NCBI GenBank assembly: GCA_903813345.2
Contig: CAIIXF020000012.1
Span: forward strand, 30,715,001 to 30,779,000
DNA length: 64,000 nt
Direction of reading: 5' to 3'
Origin: Owenia fusiformis
Taxonomy: Eukaryota; Annelida; Polychaeta; Sabellida; Oweniidae
Below are positions 10,952 to 22,611 of the stretch, piece after piece. Every line of letters begins with the position of its first letter. The first letter of the stretch is position 1. Below the pieces are notes generated by a model that saw only the letters and a list, made by a program, of their open reading frames with translations, searched no databases and was not told the origin of the DNA. The position numbers were made by a program, and so were the translations under genes.

Positions 10952-11995
10952 CAGTACTTTGAGAAGTAGGTGTTTGAGGTAAATCAGCAGGAGTATGATA
11001 ACATCTGTGTCTGGAGTTCTGACAAGTATGGTCTTGTGGCCTCAGCTCCCACCTACCTAAATTGGCGTGTTCTGAATTTAAGAGAAGGCGTGGAGGTAAA
11101 ATGCAACCACTGCTAGTGAAAGCTCCCATAACTTAAGGCCCAAAAAATTGGAAGGACTTCCTTTCAAATAGCAAAAACAAAATTCAGCTTGTCCAACTTA
11201 TCCTCGCAGAATGGAAGAAGGACAAATATGAAAAAAAATTCAGAACACGCCAATTTACTTTGTCTGTCAGGAGAAGCGCTTCTCACTCACAAGTGATGGG
11301 TCAAATGTTGTTAGTGAGGAAGTCCTAGACCTAGCCCTAGACACTGGAGTTTCAAACAAGAGGCGCCTCATTGATGTGAAGACAGTTAGGTTTGGGTGAT
11401 CCAATCACAGTCACCCTGATCGGTATCCACTGATTTACAGGGTGTGATACCACCAGTGCCTTCATGAGAAAGGGAAAAATAAACCCTCTGAAACAGCTGA
11501 TCAATAGAGAGGACATGTATGCAATCTTTCAAGAACTTGGAAAATCTATAGTTCTTGACCAAAGGCATCTTCAAAAACTTGAAATATTTGTGTGCATCAT
11601 GTATGGGGGAAAAAAACACAGACATCAATCATGTACCATACATAAATTTTGCCAACAGATTTCAACCTCAAGCCTCTATCAACAACTATGATGGGATAGA
11701 CATCAGTCTCCTTTCTCCATGCAGGTCATCCCTTGTTCAACATTGTAAAAGATGTAACTACCAAGGTTACATATGGAAGCAGTCTCACAAAGCCCAAATG
11801 GATATACCTTCTCCAGCAGAAAATGAGTGGATCCTAGAAGATGGCGAACTTGATATACAATGGGCTGAAAATCCAAATGCCATTCTTCCAGAAGAGTTGG
11901 TAGACATTTATAACTGAGAATCAGATGATGAAATTGATGATGATATAACAGATAATGAAGTCAACAATGACATAGATGAAATCTTTTCAGCTTGC
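10952..11995 (+). pseudogene. Decayed 3' half of an EADTR/TGCDT family gene
   Basis: Translated blocks in shifting frames follow the order of a large uncharacterised protein family that I recall as multicopy in cnidarians and marine deuterostomes. They are: an arginine/glycine-rich stretch (near 11085), a PKNWKDFLSNSKNK-type block with LVQLILAEWKKDKYEKKF (11139-11240), QEKRFSLTSDG then DTGVSNKRRLIDVKTV (11270-11390), FTGCDTTSAFMRKGKINP (11434-11490), and the C-terminal block ANRFQPQ...YIWKQSHKAQM...IPSPAENEW ending near 11917 (open from 11555). At least two frameshifts occur, one near the A-run at ~11612, and there are several stops, including TGA just before the FTGCDT block. The N-terminal half is missing; the mariner lies at its 5' edge. 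The gene at 62066 shows the complementary N-terminal half. Function is unknown. Confidence 0.75.
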
Positions 11996-12477
11996 AATTG
12001 AAGCAAATGTTGAAGTGAATACTCAAGCAAATTGTTTTGGTGAAGTTATTCAAAAACATATTGGTCGAACATATTAATCATTATTGAATGTTGTCAAGAA
12101 TATTGACTGAATGTTGTCAATTGAATGTTTAGTCATCGGTATTGATTATGTATATCCTAAAGCATACAGATTTAATGCTTATAGTTTTATGCTTAGAGAC
12201 TAAATTTCAAACAAAAAAGAAACGATTACTTCATGGATATCAAACCTAAGTGCATCTCAGGATTAAATGCATATACTGAAATCATTAAAACTAGCTGGAT
12301 AATATATTCCAATTATGTTAAATGAAAATAGGTGATTGTTGCATAATATAAATATGTTTTTGAAATATTCTTAAAAATGATGACAATCCAAAATATCTCT
12401 CTTGTAGTGTTGTGACAACCTTCCAGATGTCTAATAAATATACTATTATTATTAGGTACACCCTCAAAAAAGTGTTA
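11996..12477. other. No gene seen
   Basis: AT-rich sequence following the pseudogene. I recognise nothing in it. Confidence 0.4.
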
Positions 12478-13200
12478 AGACTTCAATTATATGTATAATA
12501 TGCAGAGTATGATGTTTATAATCAACAAGAGAAATTTTGGAATGGAGGCTGTAATAGTTTCTGAAATATAGCTATTTGAGAAAGTTCCAGGTAAAAACGT
12601 TTATTTTCGCAAATGGGGGGGGGGGGTATTTATCCCTGAATGGCGATGAAGAATTATCAATATCGTACAATTCTTATGTTGTTATCTTAGCTTATATAGT
12701 CAAATCATTTTCTAAACCCTAAAAACATTTAATAAATATGTCATTGGGTCATGTAATTTTTACTTCATGGTGACATTCCGAAAATGCTGAAATTGAACCT
12801 TGAAAATACCTTAATTATTAACTATAGAATGGATAAATCTCAATTATATGCCTATTATGCAGAGTATGATGTGTATAATCACCATGAGAAATTTTGGAAT
12901 GTAGGCTGTAATAGTTTCTGAAATATAGCTATTTGAGGAAGTTTCAGGTATAGACCTTTATATTCGAAAATTGGGAGGGGGTGGGGTTTATTTGTGCCTG
13001 AATGGCGATGAAGAATTATCAATATGCCACAATTCTTATGTTATTATTTTAGCTTATATAGTCAAATTATTTTCTAAAGCCTAAAAACATTCAATAAATA
13101 TGTCATTGGGTCATAATGTTATTTTCACTTCATGTCGACATTCAGAAAATGTTGAAATTGACCCTTGAAAATACCTGAATTATTATCTTTAGAATAGACT
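12478..13200 (+). repeat. ~356-bp tandem duplication
   Basis: Two successive copies (about 12480-12835 and 12836-13200) share CAATTATATG...TATGCAGAGTATGATG, a poly-G tract, TGAATGGCGATGAAGAATTA and a conserved 3' end TTGAAAATACCT. Identity is roughly 85-90 percent by eye. Non-coding. Confidence 0.85.
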
Positions 13201-13747
13201 AATCACCCGATTTGTATGAATTTTTCAAATTCTACTTTTACATACCTGTTTATTACCCATGCCAAAAATGAAGATGATCAAATAAATACTTCTTTAGTTA
13301 TAAGCATTTGTCATAGTACCCCCAAGAATTTGTCTTCAAGGGGGGTAAAACTCAAAAATGACAACTTTCGCACCAGAAATTGATGTTAGACTGAGTGGAT
13401 TCTAATGTAGGATGATTATATTGTTATATTTAAACAATAAAATTATCCCCAGCTCCCGACCCCGACCAACCTTGCTATACAGCCCACTATATTTCGACGC
13501 TTGAAATAATCTGATTATGCTTATTAATAATTACGCGTGGCTATTAAACACAAGTGTTGTGTAGAACAAAAACAAGAAAACTGAACGACCTATTAAGGAA
13601 CTGTATTTCAAGTGTTCAAGATATTTCCGCATGTTCAAAAACACAAAATTTAGATTTTAGGCTATCCATATTTTGTCAGATATCTCCAATTCATATTACA
13701 GGGAAAACATAATCATGTTTCCGAAAATAATTTACACTCGCTACTCA

Positions 13748-14323
13748 AAATGAGGCCCGGGGGGGGGGTTCACTGTATATAAACCTTGACGGGGATCCTC
13801 TGCCCACATGGGGTACCTTTTTTGACATTTGGTATGGCAATGGACCCAAATGTTAGGATGTGGTATGAGAATGCCCCCTCATTATGACTTTTGGGGGATG
13901 GAAATGGAGATTTTTCAACTTTCTTGTATGAGAATGGTCATGGAAAATATGTTATCTCACAATTATGGTATGGAATTGGTCTAGTAGTTACACATATCCT
14001 AATATGAGGTTGTTTTGGTTCATTTCCTCAAAGATCGCCTTCTTCCTGGGACCTTCTTCAGTTGAAATAAATAGCTTTTTTCCTGGGAAATATTCTACTT
14101 TGGACCAGTCATGTCATTGGTATGGCATTGGTCCTATATTTTGACATTTGATATGGCATTGGTTTCATATTTGGGCATTTGGTATGGCTTTTGGGCACTA
14201 TATCGGTTGGTATGGGAACGCATCCAAATTTGACATTTTGGTATGGGAATATATTGATATCTGAGGGTTCAGCCTAGGACCCCCGCCAAATTTTGTACAC
14301 AGTGAACCCCCCGAGAATGAGGC
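13748..14323. mobile_element. MITE with GGGGGGTTCACTGT inverted ends (copy 2)
   Basis: Same element as at 4246-4822, carried along in the segment duplication. The poly-G run at the left end is slightly shorter here. Confidence 0.6.
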
Positions 14324-16612
14324 ACGGACACAAGTACAGAGAATAGCCTAGTGAAGGCATCTATCTAATAGTGGCTTTTCCATATAGCTTTGAAATCTCG
14401 TTAAGGTCTCGCAAGATTTTAGGAGATCTGCATTTTTAACCACTAAAGACTAACATTTTCGTCTATTTGAATTCTGTGTGTAATTTTCTATCAAAACAAC
14501 TTAGTTTTTGCATTCTTATTTACCTTTATTCAAATTTTAGAGATTTTTAAGTTTTCTAAAAATGGTCAGGCTAAATCCCCATTGACACAAGGTTGAAAAA
14601 CCTTCAAAAGTTCATTTACCCTTACAAGGATCACAATTTTAATGTGAAATCACAATTCATATGTCAATAATATCATATAGTTACATTCTAATGGTGTTTT
14701 AAGTTGATTCAAATGGAATTACTTGTTAAATCAAGAAATTAAGTGACTCTTGTCATGTTATTTAGCCCTACCTATACCCATGATGCCATCTATTTTTCTA
14801 TTTATATGGAAAGGGTCAATTCTACAGAATCAAACTTTTTGGGGAATGCGTTGAGCGGGGACGTACCACATCCTTTCAGGGTGTATCATTAACAGTCTAA
14901 AGTTTAATTCTCTATTTTGTTCTGGTAAATATCATTATGATATATAAAATCGCAAAAATAACTTTCCAATGGTGTGCTTAACGTGTGGCTAGCCATGCTT
15001 TACCATGATGAATAAATGCACGCAAACCTTTGGTTTGTAAAATCGTGTTTTTAAAGTAGAATACACAATGCTTGATTTCTCGGTTATAAGACGAACCAAT
15101 TTCATTTTTGTATTTAACGACATTTTAGATGATAATTTTTTATTACTATGCCCCTCATAGTAGTACTTGAATCATGAAAATAAAACGCATGGAACATCTT
15201 TAAATTCATCCATTTTGTTACATTGACGTTCCGTCAAAGTAACTAGTTGTGGAACAGTGATTATGGCATTCGGTATAACGCCTTTCGGTACAATGCGCGT
15301 CGGTATAATGGGTTTCTGTATAATGCGTGGACCCCAGAACATTGATCGATAAAATATTCATTTCCATAAGTATAAGTACAACCTTGAGAAATGCCAACTT
15401 TCAATCCACTTATACTTATAACGTATATGTAGTTATACGCATAAACATAAGTTGTGCTTTCACTTATGAGCGAAATCTCTCTAATACTAGATAATTTCTA
15501 TTGTCATCTACATAATCAAGTAAATGTTTTGTAATGATCGTATCTACTATAAATGAAGAAGTTATGTTTCGTAACGTAAACATTTTAGATGATTTATTCA
15601 AGTATTTTACTACATTTTATTTGTATAGCCTAGTATGGAAATCATTTATTTGTAATTGTTTATTTTTTACAGTACATTATTTTGAAAAATATTATTATTA
15701 CTAGTATTAAATAAGTGAATTATTGAAATAAATATATTTGTGTTATGTTCAAGTAGACAAATGCTGTCGGACTAAAATGTGTTCGTTGGTGTTTCTATAT
15801 GTTTAGTTTTTTAGTTCAGTTTTTTTATTTTATGTTATATCAATTATTGACAAAACATGATCATGATAAAGTGGATTGCAGACATATTTATTGTAAATAC
15901 CCGGATGACTTTACACCGAACGAAGTGCATGCATGTATGGTGTTAATTTCTGTTATTATGTGGCCAATAATTGACAAACAGAAACTAATGAATTGGATTG
16001 CAGACATGTTCATTGTAAATACCCGGATTAGGTTACACTGAACGAAATATATGCATAAATGTATAATTCACACTATAATGGGACATCTCCAATGTCCTGC
16101 TGAAAAACCTAATAGACAATGCATAAATTGAGTTCAAATAATGACATAAGAGAGGAATACTGTTCACTGTAATAAGTTTATTCTTTAATTCACATGGCAC
16201 ATATTTCTTTACAAATTTCTTTGAGACAATTGTGTCTGTAGTATAGTAAGTAACACTTAAGAAGACAAAAAGACAACAAAAGTCGAGTGAAGAGGTGAAT
16301 TTATAGCAAGGAGAAAATTAAACAAACAATGTAGACAAAACTCTTAATTCACTAGGCCTATTGTCATACATTGCACTTGCGTAAAATTGTAACAATTCTT
16401 TTAATTCACACATTTCCACCATATTTCCTCTTTTGACATTATTATTGCAGTACTTAAACCAACTTTACATTTGTGGCAATATTCAGTCCGATGCAATGCT
16501 CAAAATGACTAAATTGTCATTTTTCTAACATTACTGCATTTCAACATGATTCCTCATTCACACAGTGGTCGTTCTATTCACTTTAAAATTTAAAAAAATT
16601 AAATGAACTTCT

Positions 16613-16699
16613 CGTCTAGCTACAAGCCCCTGTGACCCCCCCAGTGAGAAGGTTCTAGTCAAGTAGAAGGAGGGGGGTCACAGGGGCTTGTAGCGAGAC
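16613..16699. mobile_element. Short hairpin MITE, family M (copy 2)
   Basis: Same 86-bp hairpin as at 7052-7137, differing by one base in the loop (TTCTAGTC versus TTTTAGTC). Confidence 0.7.
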
Positions 16700-17344
16700 C
16701 AATGAGCTGCAGGAATTTCTGTCATTTTTATACATCTATCTATCCATCTGATTTTTTGACATTTCCATAATTTGAGGGTGCAATTATATGAATTAAGGGA
16801 GTAAGGTAATTGCCAGAAACTTTGTAAAGTTGAAAAATCTTAAATCAATATATTGTCTCTAACAATGACATAATTTACATGGTCACAACAATTGATCTAA
16901 GAATTATTAACTTAATGACATCATAGTAAGAATTGAAGTACAGTATATCAATTATATTATGGCAACAATAATTCAGGAATCCTTCACTTTAGGAGTTTTT
17001 TCTCGTTATTACCCTCTGATTAATATAATCATCATAGTTTTATTCATTTTTAATCAATTTCAAAAATAAATTTACGATGTACCACCCTGTATTTTTATTG
17101 TCATGTATTACAAGACAAGACATGATTCAGATGTTGTGGCATCTCTTGGATATCCTGAACACCATATAGTACAGACAGGAGGTGACATCTATTTTTCTCT
17201 ACAGAGAAAATACCATTATATACTGTTTTTGTATTCTCTAATACATAAAATAGATGTATCAAGTGTATTCATGTGACTTGTTAATTTTGTGCAATGTTCA
17301 TAGAATTCTCAATAATTGGAATTCTGGTATACGTATTGTTGTAG

Positions 17345-17678
17345 TTTTAGCTGGCATAAGCTTTCTCTAAAATGCCCATGGTTTTAGCATAAGCTTTCTC
17401 TAAAAAGCCCATGGTTTTAGCATAAGCTTTCTCTAAAAAGCCAATGGTATTAGCATAAGCTTTCTCTAAAAAGCCAATGGTATTAGCATAAGCTTTCTCT
17501 AAAAAGCCAATGGTTTTAGCATAAGCTTTCTCTTAAAAGCCCATGGTTTTAGCATAAGCTTTCTCTAAAAAGCCCATGGTTTTAGCATAAACTTTCTCTA
17601 AAAAGCCAATGGAATTAGCATAAGCTTTCTCTAAAAAGTCAATGGTTTTAGCATAAGCTTTCTCTTGAAAGCCAATGG
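17345..17678 (+). repeat. 33-bp tandem array, 10 units (copy 2)
   Basis: Ten units, as in copy 1. Units 1, 2 and 4-10 keep the same order of variants. Unit 3 differs: CTCTAAAAAGCCAATGG here, against CTCTTAAAAGCCCATGG in copy 1. The start of unit 4 also differs (TATTAG, not TTTTAG). The change is local and copies a neighbouring unit type. Confidence 0.95.
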
Positions 17679-19310
17679 GTAGCTTTACTTTCTCCATTAT
17701 ATACAACAAATAAAGTATGAAGGAAGTTTGATCATCAAGTAGCTATATTGTGTCCAATGATTGGAACTTTTTCTATTATCCAATGTACAATTAATCATTA
17801 AAAAGAAACTGTTCCTATAAGCAATATGCACAATTTTAAAATTCAATTTATCAATTAAAGGAACAGTTTTTACATAAATGATTCAAAGAAACAGGATAAA
17901 TAAACAATACGTACTTCAAAAAAAAAAGATGTACAACTTATTTCTAAATATCTACTTCTAAAATTTAATGGAGAGATCAATTCTAAAGTACTTTCTCAAA
18001 CACACTATTGGCTTTTATTGAACAAAAAAACAGTTAACAGTGGTGGGTGGATGAGTCCAGAATTACCCCGAAGAAGTCAATACAAAATAATAGAATACAG
18101 TATACAATAGGCTTAACTGGCAACAAAGTAAGTTTACAATACACAATCTGGAATAGTACAATATAATCCCTATTTTGATATCAGAGATTTCCATTTATAA
18201 TAAGAAATAAGGTCAATATATCAATGCTTACCTAGAAATTACTTTTCTGTAAAACATTGAAATATAGACCTGACCCCTTAGGCCATCCATCCAGCTTTAA
18301 GACCATGGGGTCTTATAAGGGGTTAATACCCTCACATTTATCTTCATTTGTACACACTATCTAGCTAAATATAAAATACTAAATTGCACATGTCGACTGC
18401 TATATCAGTATTATGCATGATTACATCTTAATTTCAAATGAAATTACAATGTCTGCATTCATATGTCTTGATATTAAAACATGATTAAACAACATTGTTT
18501 TCATTTAAAAGTTTCAATTATGTTTTTGTTTTCTAAAAATGTGTTGATTTCCAGTGACCCTCATAAGATTTGGCATTAGTACATTTAAACATATAATTAT
18601 CTTTGACTGGCCTTATTACATGTATTCTTTTACTATTCATGATAAACTTTTACTTTCAAATTAAAAACAACAGAGAGTTGCCACAAACGTCATTTAAGTT
18701 TCCAAGTGCATATCCCAAGCATAAAATAATATTTACAATTAAAACACAACACAGTTGACAGTTAATGACATCCTTCCCTTAATTTCCAGATCAAAAATTC
18801 TTGGATAACAAAAATACTGTTTTCCCAACATTCATTTTTATCATACCTGCGACTACATGTCACATGACCCCATGTTATATTGTATTTGTCTTTAATTTGA
18901 TGCTACTTCAATTGGCAATTTTGTGTTTTGGTCCTATTGCCATCTATTTAAGGTGACAGTTTTCAATGAAAAAAAAGTCAAAATCACAGGGATTTTGGCA
19001 CCTATTTAATTTGGCGATTTTTTAATTGGCCAAATTTGTCAAATTAAAGACAAATACAGTACTCATCATTAACAAGACAAATTACTGAATAAATCAGATA
19101 TCACAAATCATGAGTTGATGTCATGAAGGTGATGTCATGAGGTTGATGTCATGAATCTAAAATATAATTCTAACCCTCCACTGTGATAATTCGATTTAAA
19201 ATAGATGAGAAAAAGAGCTGTTTGAAGATATGGCACCGAGATCAAATGGTCAATTTGACTGAAGTTTTTATCTAATTTTTACAGATATGGCATTATGAGA
19301 GAAAATAAGA

Positions 19311-20312
19311 AGTGCAGGTTAAATATATAATTTTGAGTTAATTAATTGCAGACATTATCTTTATCATGTTTCATGCCATTTTTATTTAATTTTAAGAGTT
19401 TGCTGCAGTTTAAATCATGTTTTATAGCATTTCTACTTTATTTGCGATTGAAATTATGTATTTGCTTTTAAGTTTGAATAAATAAATTCTTATAAAAAAA
19501 GCATTTCTACAAGTAATTTTGAGTTTTCACTGCAACACTAATCATGTTTCTAAGCTTTGTTAGTTCAAAAAATCAGTATCTGAAGTGTCATACAGGCATC
19601 CTATTCCTACATGTAAGACTGAGAATCACTTTTAAACTTGTTTCATGATTGCATTCATATTTTTATGGCATTCACTGCCAACTTATTTCTAAGGTTTATT
19701 CCCCTTTTCCTTTTAATCTCCATTTAACACATGACCAGGATGATATGTGTATGTTACAAGGAACACAAAAGTTACACAAGTCATTCACATCGATCCAGAT
19801 TCTTAACAACAGTTGTCAATTACTTGGTGATTGTTGGTGAAGAAATCACTTTACTTCCATATACCAGTATACAGGGCAGGCCTCGTGGAAGTGGGAAATT
19901 TTCCGAGGCAGGTCTCTTCAGTGGGAAATTTTAACACATGACCATTATGATTGATGTACACGATAGGGAACGCAGACATTCACATGGATACAGGTCACAG
20001 GTGACGGTGATTAATGGTGATGAAAATCCCATTTTACTGATAATTGAGTATGATGCTCCAATTGGATTCAGGACCTTGGTATTATCACTTATCTAAAAGC
20101 AATTCCTGGCTCCAAACCATTCACAGTTGAATTTTAAATTCCTCACTTCACTTACTCCAGATCACACAAAGAACTTTTTTCGGTCTTTGTTAACACACTA
20201 AGAACTTGTTTTTTTCGCCTTTGTAAACACACAAACTGGTAACTCTCAGAGCGTGTTTAACTCATTAAAAGAAGCCCCCAGAAGAAACTACCCCCCTCCT
20301 CTCCCTTTGATC
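19311..20312. other. 3' flank of TPST, no gene seen
   Basis: AT-rich DNA between the duplicated segment and the TPST stop codon. A short local repeat (GTGGGAAATTTT twice, 19890-19933) is present. The open frames at 19649-19934 have no family similarity. An additional 3' TPST exon could lie here if the alternative donor inside the last coding exon is used, but I cannot identify one. Confidence 0.35.
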
Positions 20313-20634
20313 CTAATTTATTTGTCTAGCTCCTACCCCAGGCCTTCGATGAATCCCTGATTTCGGGTTTGCGAAGGTATAATTATTCCTTACCAATTCT
20401 TCTTTTTTATGCCAATATTCAGCTTTTTCTTTAATGGAATTAGTATTATCTAGAACTTGTTTTTCCGCCTCCCCGTAAACTGGCGGGAAATGGTCCACGT
20501 CGTATCCTAAACGTTCTAGCATTGGTGCAATCATTCTAGTGTCTCTTCTTACATCTTCTGGGATAAAGTCGACCCATTTGGTCAAGGCATCCAGGTTCAC
20601 TGGTTTGATTACCTGATCTGTAGACCTCTCTGTC
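20313..20634 (-). CDS. TPST: Tyrosylprotein sulfotransferase, C-terminal exon
   Basis: Encodes the last ~107 residues. On the minus strand the exon opens after ATATTTCAG (acceptor at 20637-20635). It joins the previous exon in phase to give SLSK-TERSTDQVIKPVN, a block conserved across animal TPSTs. It continues with KWVDFIPEDVRRD and MLERLGYD, matching the family C-terminus, and stops with TAG at 20315-20313. The last ~30 residues do not resemble vertebrate TPST. A good donor (TTG/GTAAGG) sits just before them, near codon VRNN, so transcripts may splice on to a further 3' exon. The stop codon used here is therefore the simplest, not the only, reading. Confidence 0.93.
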
Positions 20635-21217
20635 CTGAAATATATGACACAAAAAATGAATAAAAAAACAAAAATACAAGCATATTTCCAAATGAATTAA
20701 AGCAAGGAGTTTATTTGTCTAAATCTCATGACCTCATGACAGAGAAATTGAATGATGGTTAATCGTACGCAAAAATTCATTTTAATGTTCATCAGCTGAA
20801 TGGAGAGGGGAGCAGTCTTATATCTTTCCAAATTACAGGGTGACCCAAAAAATTAAACCTATTTTTGGAATTACTCTTTGATAGAGAATCAGAAACTTAG
20901 CCAAATATTAGAGGGCTACATTTTTGGTCACCCTGTACTTTGAGAAAACTTGATTTTTAAACAACATTGAGCAGTTGAGACTTACTTTGATAGAAATTCA
21001 GAAACTTAGCCCAAAATTAGAAAATTACATTTTTGGTCACCCTGTACACATTGAGACTTACTTTGATAGAAATTCAGAAACTTAGCCCAAAATTAGAAAA
21101 TTACATTTTTGGTCACCCTGTACACATTGAGACTTACTTTGATAAAGTTTCAGAAACTTAGCCCAAAATTAGGGGATTGCATATTTGGTCACCCTGTACT
21201 GAGAAAACTAGACTTAC
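20635..21217 (-). other. TPST intron with MITE and tandem repeats
   Basis: A 583-bp intron bounded by GTAAGTC (donor at 21217) and TTTCAG (acceptor at 20635). The join keeps the reading frame and restores a conserved protein block. More than half is filled by a TACAGGGTGACC-ended element and 76-bp tandem copies that each include a copy of the donor sequence. Confidence 0.92.
20834..21198. mobile_element. TACAGGGTGACC MITE expanded into 76-bp repeats
   Basis: The left end TACAGGGTGACCCAAAAA (20834) is mirrored by TTTGGTCACCCTGTA ending at 21198. The TA at each edge suits a Tc1/mariner-type MITE. The right end, GGTCACCCTGTA, occurs four times (near 20930, 21037, 21113 and 21189). The last three lie in 76-bp tandem units that also contain ACTTAC, the complement of GTAAGT (20980-20985, 21056-21061, 21132-21137). 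Confidence 0.75.
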
Positions 21218-22038
21218 TTTGATAGAGATACCCCTCCAGGTTTTCCTATATACTGTTCATGGTGAATAACTGAATCATGCCATGGAATGTCAAGGAACTG
21301 AAGGATATCTTTGGCCCATTTGTTAGGCTGAAGCACCAGTTGTTCGTAAAACACCATCATACATTTTGAGGGCCCAACCTGTAGACATTGCTTATACATG
21401 TTATCTACAGCTTGGTTCCATTTTTGAAGACAGCTACGATAGTCCTTGAGGTTAAACCCGGAAATCGTCACTTTCCGGGAGATAATTGAATGCACTGTAG
21501 CCCTGCCATCTCGTATCATAAACAGGTATTTTGAGTTTGGAAATAGTCCTGATAGATACACCATTGATTTGAGCGTGAATGGGTCCTTATTACAAAGCCT
21601 AGGAGCTGGATCACCATGCTTTGCAATCACCTCGAGTATAAATGCACTCAGGGCATCATCAATGACCTTATCCGTTATCCCAGCCTCCTTGAGTCTCGTT
21701 GACTCCTTCGGGGATCTCCCCCATTGGTATTTCATACCTAATAACCTCGGGATCACTCGGGTTTCCTCCCCGCATCGCACTTCAGGGTGAGCATCTAACA
21801 TTGCACGCATTAAAGTAGTCCCACTACGGGGCATTCCCCCAATGAAAATCAACGGCATATTTTTATTATATGGATACGCCCTATTTTCACTATCCCGTAA
21901 TAGATGTTGATCATTAGAAACCATGACAGTTTTGGGAGCTGTATCACAAGGTAGGTATTGGCTATAAAACAGAAAACCAATCAGAAATATTATAAGCCCG
22001 TATAAAAGCAGTCTGTGTATGCTAGTCCGTCTATACAT
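21218..22038 (-). CDS. TPST: Tyrosylprotein sulfotransferase, main exon
   Basis: Transfers sulfate from PAPS to tyrosines of secreted and membrane proteins in the trans-Golgi. Starting at the ATG at 22038, this exon plus 20313-20634 gives 380 aa, close to the 370-377 aa of vertebrate TPST1/2. It has the type II layout: a short basic cytosolic tail (MYRRTSIHR), a membrane anchor at about residues 10-28, a stem, then the sulfotransferase domain. Seen motifs are PRSGTT at 70-75 (5'-phosphosulfate loop), CGEETR at 89-94 with the catalytic glutamate, NKDPF at 150-154, RDGRA at 176-180 (3'-phosphate binding) and YEQLVL at 231-236. The frame is open upstream to 22149, but that position is TTG. ATG at 22062 is an alternative start adding eight residues. 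No frameshift or missing key residue is seen, so the gene looks functional. TPST1 and TPST2 cannot be told apart in an invertebrate. Confidence 0.96.
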
Positions 22039-22181
22039 CCCTGATCCAAAGCCAGCACCCATAGTGCCCGTAATCACACCGAATTTTGAGGCAGCACCCG
22101 TCTTTGAGGGTCGTAACAGTCTCAATTGATAGTCCTCCTCTGTTATCAACAGCGTCCAAAATTGTGTTTACTTCTCCACTC
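22039..22181 (-). other. Likely TPST 5' UTR and upstream splice acceptor
   Basis: On the minus strand, TTAATTTTTAAG ends at 22182 and could be the acceptor of an upstream intron, leaving ~143 bases of 5' UTR before the ATG at 22038. An in-frame TAA lies just 5' of the open stretch, so no upstream ATG is possible within this exon. The first exon and promoter are not identified; they may be anywhere to the right. Confidence 0.45.
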
Positions 22182-22407
22182 CTTAAAAATTAAGATATAC
22201 TATTTTTAATACAATTCGTTGGTTGTTAAGGTAAGCCAAGATGAGTAAAATTTTACATATCTCATATTATATATACAAACTACAAAGGTTCAGTCTAATT
22301 CGAATTGGGATACCTTAATATAAAACTAGCAACACTTTTTGTTCATCGTTCATAATTCTGAAAATTTGAAACACTGATTTTTGTTTCAATCACACAGCCA
22401 ATATAAT

Positions 22408-22566
22408 TTGGCGCCGTTTCGGCATTGAAAAAATTCGGCACTGTTCCGGCACCGGTTCGACACCGTTCCGGCACCGAAACCTTTCCACACCAAAATTTGC
22501 CACAGGACTAGTCAGTCTATTTGATGCCGAAATGGCACTGACATTTGGCACCGAAACGGCGTCAAA
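22408..22566. mobile_element. GC-rich hairpin repeat (GGCGCCGTTTCGG)
   Basis: The left end TTGGCGCCGTTTCGGCA is mirrored by GGCACCGAAACGGCGTC on the right, with further CCGGCACC and GGTTCGACACC repeats inside. About 155 bp and markedly GC-rich for this region. A MITE or foldback remnant. The 79-codon minus-strand frame across it is a by-product. Confidence 0.55.
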
Positions 22567-22611
22567 AATCAGATTGCATTTTGGGGGTGTAAGACAAAGT
22601 ACATTAACACT

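Larger units (their letters stand above)
13490..19310 (+). repeat. 5.8-kb duplicated segment, copy 2
   Basis: Direct duplicate of 3988-9772. Differences include a 15-bp insertion near 15333-15347, about 45 extra bases near 16290-16333, loss of a TA pair in the ATATAT run near 15424, and many substitutions and indels after ~18050. It contains the second copies of the GGTTCACTGT MITE, the family M hairpin and the 33-bp array. Confidence 0.93.

Noticed and set aside
21446-21790. 114-codon plus-strand frame
   Set aside because: Antisense shadow of the TPST exon.
22039-22149. Extending TPST to the full open frame from 22149
   Set aside because: The first codon of that frame is TTG, and no upstream ATG exists before an in-frame TAA. 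ATG at 22038 gives 380 aa and puts the membrane anchor where the family has it.
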